Below, piece after piece: positions 61,349-64,000 of a stretch of DNA of 64,000 bases. The notes below the pieces were generated by a model, which worked only from the letters and a program-made list of their open reading frames with translations, did no database searches and was not told where the DNA came from. Position 1 is the stretch's first letter. Every line of letters starts with the position of its first letter. Position numbers and translations under genes: made by a program. The stretch is from Methyloversatilis sp. RAC08 (GTDB lineage Bacteria > Pseudomonadota > Gammaproteobacteria > Burkholderiales > Rhodocyclaceae), in assembly GCF_001713355.1 (NCBI RefSeq), contig NZ_CP016448.1, positions 1,178,001 through 1,242,000 of the forward strand. The letters run 5' to 3'.

Positions 61349-62008
61349 TTAGGAACGGCTTCGACGTGCGAATGATACGACCGCACCGAACCCGAGGATC
61401 ATCATCGCCGCTGAAGACGGCTCAGGAACGACCGACACCGTGATTGTGCTATTTGGCGTAGAGATCGCGCTCCCGTACAGAGCCCGACCGTCTTCAAACT
61501 GAAACCCGATCCCGTACGCGGCAAATGGAATGTTGTTTAATCCCGATTCCGCGGGTGACTGAACATCCGGGATCAGCACAATGCGTTCGGCAAGTGTTTT
61601 TGCTCCTGCAAAGTGGTAATTGAATCCGTAAAACGTTTCCGTTAGCGGCACCATCGGCGAACCGCTTTCATGCATGCTCGACGTGAAGCCGAACGCATTG
61701 GGTGTGAAGTAGAGATACGGAACATTCACGATCCTGACGTCAATCGCCCCAATCGACTCTTGAGTGAATGTCAGACTGGTCAAGGCGTACAAGCTGCTGA
61801 GCTCGACTGGGGATAGATCCTCCCCATCAGCTTCCAGCGTCGCCCTGAAGATCCAATCGCCGGTCGGTATCTCTCCGAAGCCGATGCCTGCGCCGAAGTC
61901 GGAATACATCAGGTCATTGAAGGTCTGCGTGATCGTGTAGGTCGCTGCATTGGCAGTGGCAGCGGCAGTGAGCAAAAGAAGAGCCACAAGAGACTTATTG
62001 ATCGGCAT
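61349..62008 (-). CDS. PEP-CTERM sorting domain protein
   Basis: 219 residues. Signal peptide (SLVALLLLTAAATANA), a compact beta-rich domain (TYTITQTFNDLMYSDFGAGI and on) and the sorting signal VVPEPSSAAMMILGFGAVVSFARRSRS. GGGGAA lies ahead of the ATG. It converges with the PYP operon and has a sigma-54-like site 58-73 bases upstream. No catalytic motif seen. It lies well apart from the other four clustered PEP-CTERM genes. Confidence 0.87.
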   Translation of the reverse strand: MPINKSLVALLLLTAAATANAATYTITQTFNDLMYSDFGAGIGFGEIPTGDWIFRATLEADGEDLSPVELSSLYALTSLTFTQESIGAIDVRIVNVPYLYFTPNAFGFTSSMHESGSPMVPLTETFYGFNYHFAGAKTLAERIVLIPDVQSPAESGLNNIPFAAYGIGFQFEDGRALYGSAISTPNSTITVSVVPEPSSAAMMILGFGAVVSFARRSRS

Positions 62009-62065
62009 CGGTTTTTCCCCGGGAAAGTTATCTAATGCACGGAACTGAACTTGGAATCACAGATA

Positions 62066-62081
62066 AGCAAGTCCTAGACCA
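62066..62081 (-). promoter_or_regulatory. Probable sigma-54 promoter of the PEP-CTERM gene at 61349-62008
   Basis: Read on the minus strand: TGGTCTAGGACTTGCT. The TGG and TTGCT blocks match the consensus with the exact GG-N10-GC spacing; the CACG part of the -24 block is not kept. Transcription would begin near 62055, giving a 47-base leader. It is weaker than the site at 24665 but is placed at a natural distance from another PEP-CTERM gene. Confidence 0.45.
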
Positions 62082-62303
62082 TTAATGACGTTGGTCTTCA
62101 TAAACAAGCTTCTAGACAATAGAGATCATCGCAAAGAACGAAAGTGTAAATTTCATCGACGGCGAATCATCATTGAATTGCTGCGCTTTGAGGATGTGGT
62201 GGACGGCCACTGGGTGGCTACGAGCGACGACGGAGCGCGCGTTTCTTTTCGCGTCGTTTCGCCTGTCGCGTTGCGCCAGTGTTCTGACGCCTAACAAGCC
62301 GAA

Positions 62304-62334
62304 ACGAAAACGGCCCGCCGTGATGGCGAGCCGT
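62304..62334 (-). terminator. Rho-independent terminator of tRNA-Phe
   Basis: ACGGCCCGCC pairs with GGCGAGCCGT around a five-base loop (one mismatch). On the minus strand the stem is followed by TTTCGTTTC. It lies 10 bases beyond the 3' end of the tRNA. Confidence 0.7.
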
Positions 62335-62343
62335 CTGAAGGGG

Positions 62344-62419
62344 TGGTGGCCTGGGGCGGAATCGAACCACCGACACGCGGATTTTCAATCCGCTGCTCTA
62401 CCAACTGAGCTACCAGGCC
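62344..62419 (-). tRNA. tRNA-Phe (anticodon GAA)
   Basis: 76 bases including an encoded CCA. The acceptor stem pairs GGCCTGG with CCAGGCC; the D arm has TAGCTCAGTTGGTAGAGCA, the anticodon loop is TTGAAAA with GAA in the middle of a GCGGA/TCCGC stem, and the T arm contains GGTTCGATTCC. The layout is that of bacterial tRNA-Phe. No integrated element is seen at its 3' end. Confidence 0.97.
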
Positions 62420-62475
62420 ACGCGAGGCCGCGATGGTAATGCGTCGGGCAGGCAGTGTCAAAGAGTTTGGCGTAT

Positions 62476-62802
62476 TCAGGCGGCGGGGCGGGCCTGCAGT
62501 TCGAGCACGAGGCTGATCTTGGCGATGATGAGCAGCAGTTCGGCGAGCAGCAGCCAGAACAGTGCGACCGCCGGCAGGTGGCGGTCGGGCACGAAGGCGG
62601 GGGTGATGCGGCGGGTGATGGCGAGGATGCGCGCGCCGACCAGGTTGAAGGCGTTGTAGATCAGGTTGTGCTGGCGCTGGCTGCCGGCGAGCAGCCACAG
62701 CGCACCCTGGGCGATGAAGGTGAGCAGCAGCAGCTCGTTGAGCCCCTTCAGGACGACGAAGACGCGCAGGGCCAGTTCGAGCGTATCGGCGCCGGCGCTC
62801 AT
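62476..62802 (-). CDS. Small membrane protein of unknown function
   Basis: 108 residues. Two to three hydrophobic segments (about 10-40, LRVFVVLKGLNELLLLTFIA; and about 78-100, VALFWLLLAELLLIIAKISL) flank a basic loop with RQHNLIYNAFNLVGARILAI. I do not recognise a family. The ATG overlaps the stop of the sensor kinase gene (ATGA), so it is made with the kinase and could modulate it or be its accessory protein. Confidence 0.7.
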   Translation of the reverse strand: MSAGADTLELALRVFVVLKGLNELLLLTFIAQGALWLLAGSQRQHNLIYNAFNLVGARILAITRRITPAFVPDRHLPAVALFWLLLAELLLIIAKISLVLELQARPAA

Positions 62803-64000
62803 GCCGGCCGTCCGGCACCGGCAGGGGCGGCGTGCCAGCTCGGCGCGTCGTCGTCGCGCGGCGCTTCTGTTTCGGGCATGACGCGCGGGAAGGACACGCG
62901 CACCAGCAGGCCGAACTCGCTGCGCGCGTCGAGCAGTTCGACGTCGGCGCGGTGCAGTTCGGCGATTTCGCGCACGATGGGCAGCCCCAGGCCGGAGCCT
63001 TCGACCTGGGTACCGAGCACGCGGTAGAAGCGCTCGAACACGCGCTGACGATCTTCTGCCGGCACGCCCGGGCCGGAATCCTCGACTTCGAACAGCGCGC
63101 GGATGTCGGCGCGCAGACGCACGGTGACCATGCCGCCGATCGGTGTGTACTTGATGGCGTTGTCGATCAGGTTCTTGAACATTTCGTTCAGCAGCACCGG
63201 ATTGCCATCGACATGCAGCGGGACGTGTGCGCGCTCGAAGCCGATGTCGATGCGGCGCAGGCGGGCGGCGGGAACCCAGTCGGCCACCAGCCGCTCGACC
63301 AGGCCGTTCAGTTCCAGCCGCTCGACCACATGCACCTTTTCGGTACTGGATTCGGCACGCGCCAGCGCGAGCAGCTGGTTGATCAGGTGGGCCGAGCTGG
63401 TGGCGCTGACGAAAATCTGTTCCATGCAGGCGCGGATCTGCGCCGGGTCGTTTTCCAGCAGCGCCAGTTCAGCCTGGCTCTTGAGCCCGGTCAGCGGGGT
63501 GCGCATCTGGTGCGCGGCGTCGGCGATGAAGCGTCGCTGCGCCGCCAGATTCAGTTCGAGCCGCAGCATCATGTCGTTGAGCGCACTGATCAGCGGCCGC
63601 AGTTCTTCTGGCGCGCGCCGGACTTCGATCGGCGACAGGTCGGTCGGGCGGCGCTTTTCGATCATGCGCTGCAGCCGGTTGAGCGGCCGCAGGCCGCGCG
63701 CCAGACCGAAATACACCAGCACCACGGCGATCGGGATGATGACGAACTGCGGCAGCAGCACGCCGGACAGGATGCGCGACGTCAGCGCCTCGCGCTTGTT
63801 CAGCGTTTCGGCGACCTGCACGGTCACGTAGGAATCCGGAAGGGTGGTGACCGGCTGGAACATGTAGGCGATGCGCACGTCTTCGTTGTTCACGCGGCCT
63901 TCGCGGAAATACAGCTCGCCGGCTTTCCACGGCAGGTGCTGCGGCACGTCGGGAATTTCGGCGTCGCCCGCCAGCAGGCGGCCGCTGCCGTCGAGCACCT
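62799..64000 (-). CDS. Sensor histidine kinase (TctE-like), C-terminal part
   Basis: The frame is open to the window edge, so the N-terminus is missing; about 400 residues are visible. A periplasmic stretch is followed by one membrane helix (VLLPQFVIIPIAVVLVYFGL) and a HAMP-like linker, then the H-box IADAAHQMRTPLTGLKSQAE with the phosphorylated His, the N-box LIDNAIKYTPIG, G1 EDSGPGVPAE and G2 GSGLGLPIVREIA. The arrangement and the RGLRPLNRLQ segment resemble TctE-type kinases, which respond to carboxylates. The partner regulator gene should lie upstream, outside the window. Confidence 0.88.
   Translation of the reverse strand, partial: VLDGSGRLLAGDAEIPDVPQHLPWKAGELYFREGRVNNEDVRIAYMFQPVTTLPDSYVTVQVAETLNKREALTSRILSGVLLPQFVIIPIAVVLVYFGLARGLRPLNRLQRMIEKRRPTDLSPIEVRRAPEELRPLISALNDMMLRLELNLAAQRRFIADAAHQMRTPLTGLKSQAELALLENDPAQIRACMEQIFVSATSSAHLINQLLALARAESSTEKVHVVERLELNGLVERLVADWVPAARLRRIDIGFERAHVPLHVDGNPVLLNEMFKNLIDNAIKYTPIGGMVTVRLRADIRALFEVEDSGPGVPAEDRQRVFERFYRVLGTQVEGSGLGLPIVREIAELHRADVELLDARSEFGLLVRVSFPRVMPETEAPRDDDAPSWHAAPAGAGRPA

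Larger units (their letters stand above)
62009..62343. other. Intergenic region between PEP-CTERM gene and tRNA-Phe
   Basis: 335 bases. It holds the sigma-54-like site at 62066-62081 and the tRNA terminator at 62304-62334. Between them a 69-codon open frame on the plus strand (62085-62294) has no ribosome site, no recognisable domain and a basic, low-complexity composition, and I do not call it a gene. Confidence 0.5.

Noticed and set aside
62085-62294. 69-codon open frame between the PEP-CTERM gene and tRNA-Phe
   Set aside because: No ribosome site, no domain, and it overlaps a likely promoter of the neighbouring gene.
1-64000. CRISPR arrays, insertion sequences, prophage or tRNA-linked islands
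   Set aside because: No regular repeat-spacer arrays, transposase genes, integrases or direct repeats flanking the tRNA were seen on either strand.

Overview
The window (64 kb, GC-rich) looks like chromosome from a betaproteobacterium of the Rhodocyclales/Nitrosomonadales type (Methyloversatilis-, Azoarcus- or Dechloromonas-like). This is inferred from a full exosortase A (XrtA/EpsH) exopolysaccharide locus of the 'Daro_2409' kind, six PEP-CTERM proteins and the general gene style. No rRNA, CRISPR array, phage or insertion sequence was seen. One tRNA (Phe-GAA) is present.

Region 1, 1-22.4 kb, almost all on the minus strand: the XrtA exopolysaccharide/PEP-CTERM operon. From its promoter end (about 19.9 kb) it runs: Wza-like export lipoprotein, Wzz-like chain-length protein, BY-kinase, outer-membrane beta-barrel, AAA ATPase, UDP-GlcNAc 2-epimerase, polysaccharide deacetylase, FemAB-like protein, glycosyltransferase, exosortase A fused to EpsI, glycosyltransferase, asparagine-synthase-like amidotransferase, two more glycosyltransferases, a sulfotransferase, a CapK/PaaK-type ligase and the start of an O-ligase cut by the window edge. 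Two FtsX/LolC-type permeases lie just upstream on the same strand.

Region 2, 22.4-33.5 kb: accessory genes tied to that system. An E1-like (ThiF) enzyme and a nitroreductase form a pair that resembles the two halves of mycobacterial 'MoeY'. Next come a PEP-CTERM protein behind a very good sigma-54 promoter match, a glycosyltransferase, an NDP-sugar epimerase with a Cys-rich insertion, an outer-membrane barrel, the ABC ATPase that the two permeases lack, a LolA-like periplasmic protein and the exosortase-associated N-acyl amino acid synthase-like acyltransferase. YceI and a CDP-alcohol phosphatidyltransferase follow.

Region 3, 33.6-42.7 kb: an uncharacterised biosynthetic cluster built from paralogues of pterin/flavin enzymes. 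It has a dehydrogenase, a degenerate 6-pyruvoyl-tetrahydropterin-synthase fold, a glycosyltransferase, a methyltransferase, a flippase-like membrane protein, a stand-alone RibD-type reductase, a GTP cyclohydrolase II with a decayed RibB-like N-terminus, a creatininase-family amidohydrolase and a membrane sulfatase-fold protein.

Region 4, 42.6-51 kb: an AraC regulator, a Baeyer-Villiger monooxygenase and four PEP-CTERM genes.

Region 5, 51-61 kb: the most striking find, an apparent blue-light receptor operon. It encodes tyrosine ammonia-lyase, a carrier-domain-fused aromatic acid ligase, photoactive yellow protein (PYP, with the chromophore Cys, Tyr and Glu all in register), a PAS-GGDEF protein and a PAS-GGDEF-EAL protein. 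The layout suggests that light sensing is wired to cyclic-di-GMP and thus perhaps to the exopolysaccharide/PEP-CTERM (floc or biofilm) machinery in the same window. A BTAD/SARP-type ATPase regulator is divergent from it.

Region 6, 61.3-64 kb: a sixth PEP-CTERM gene, tRNA-Phe, a small membrane protein and the C-terminal part of a sensor kinase that runs off the window.
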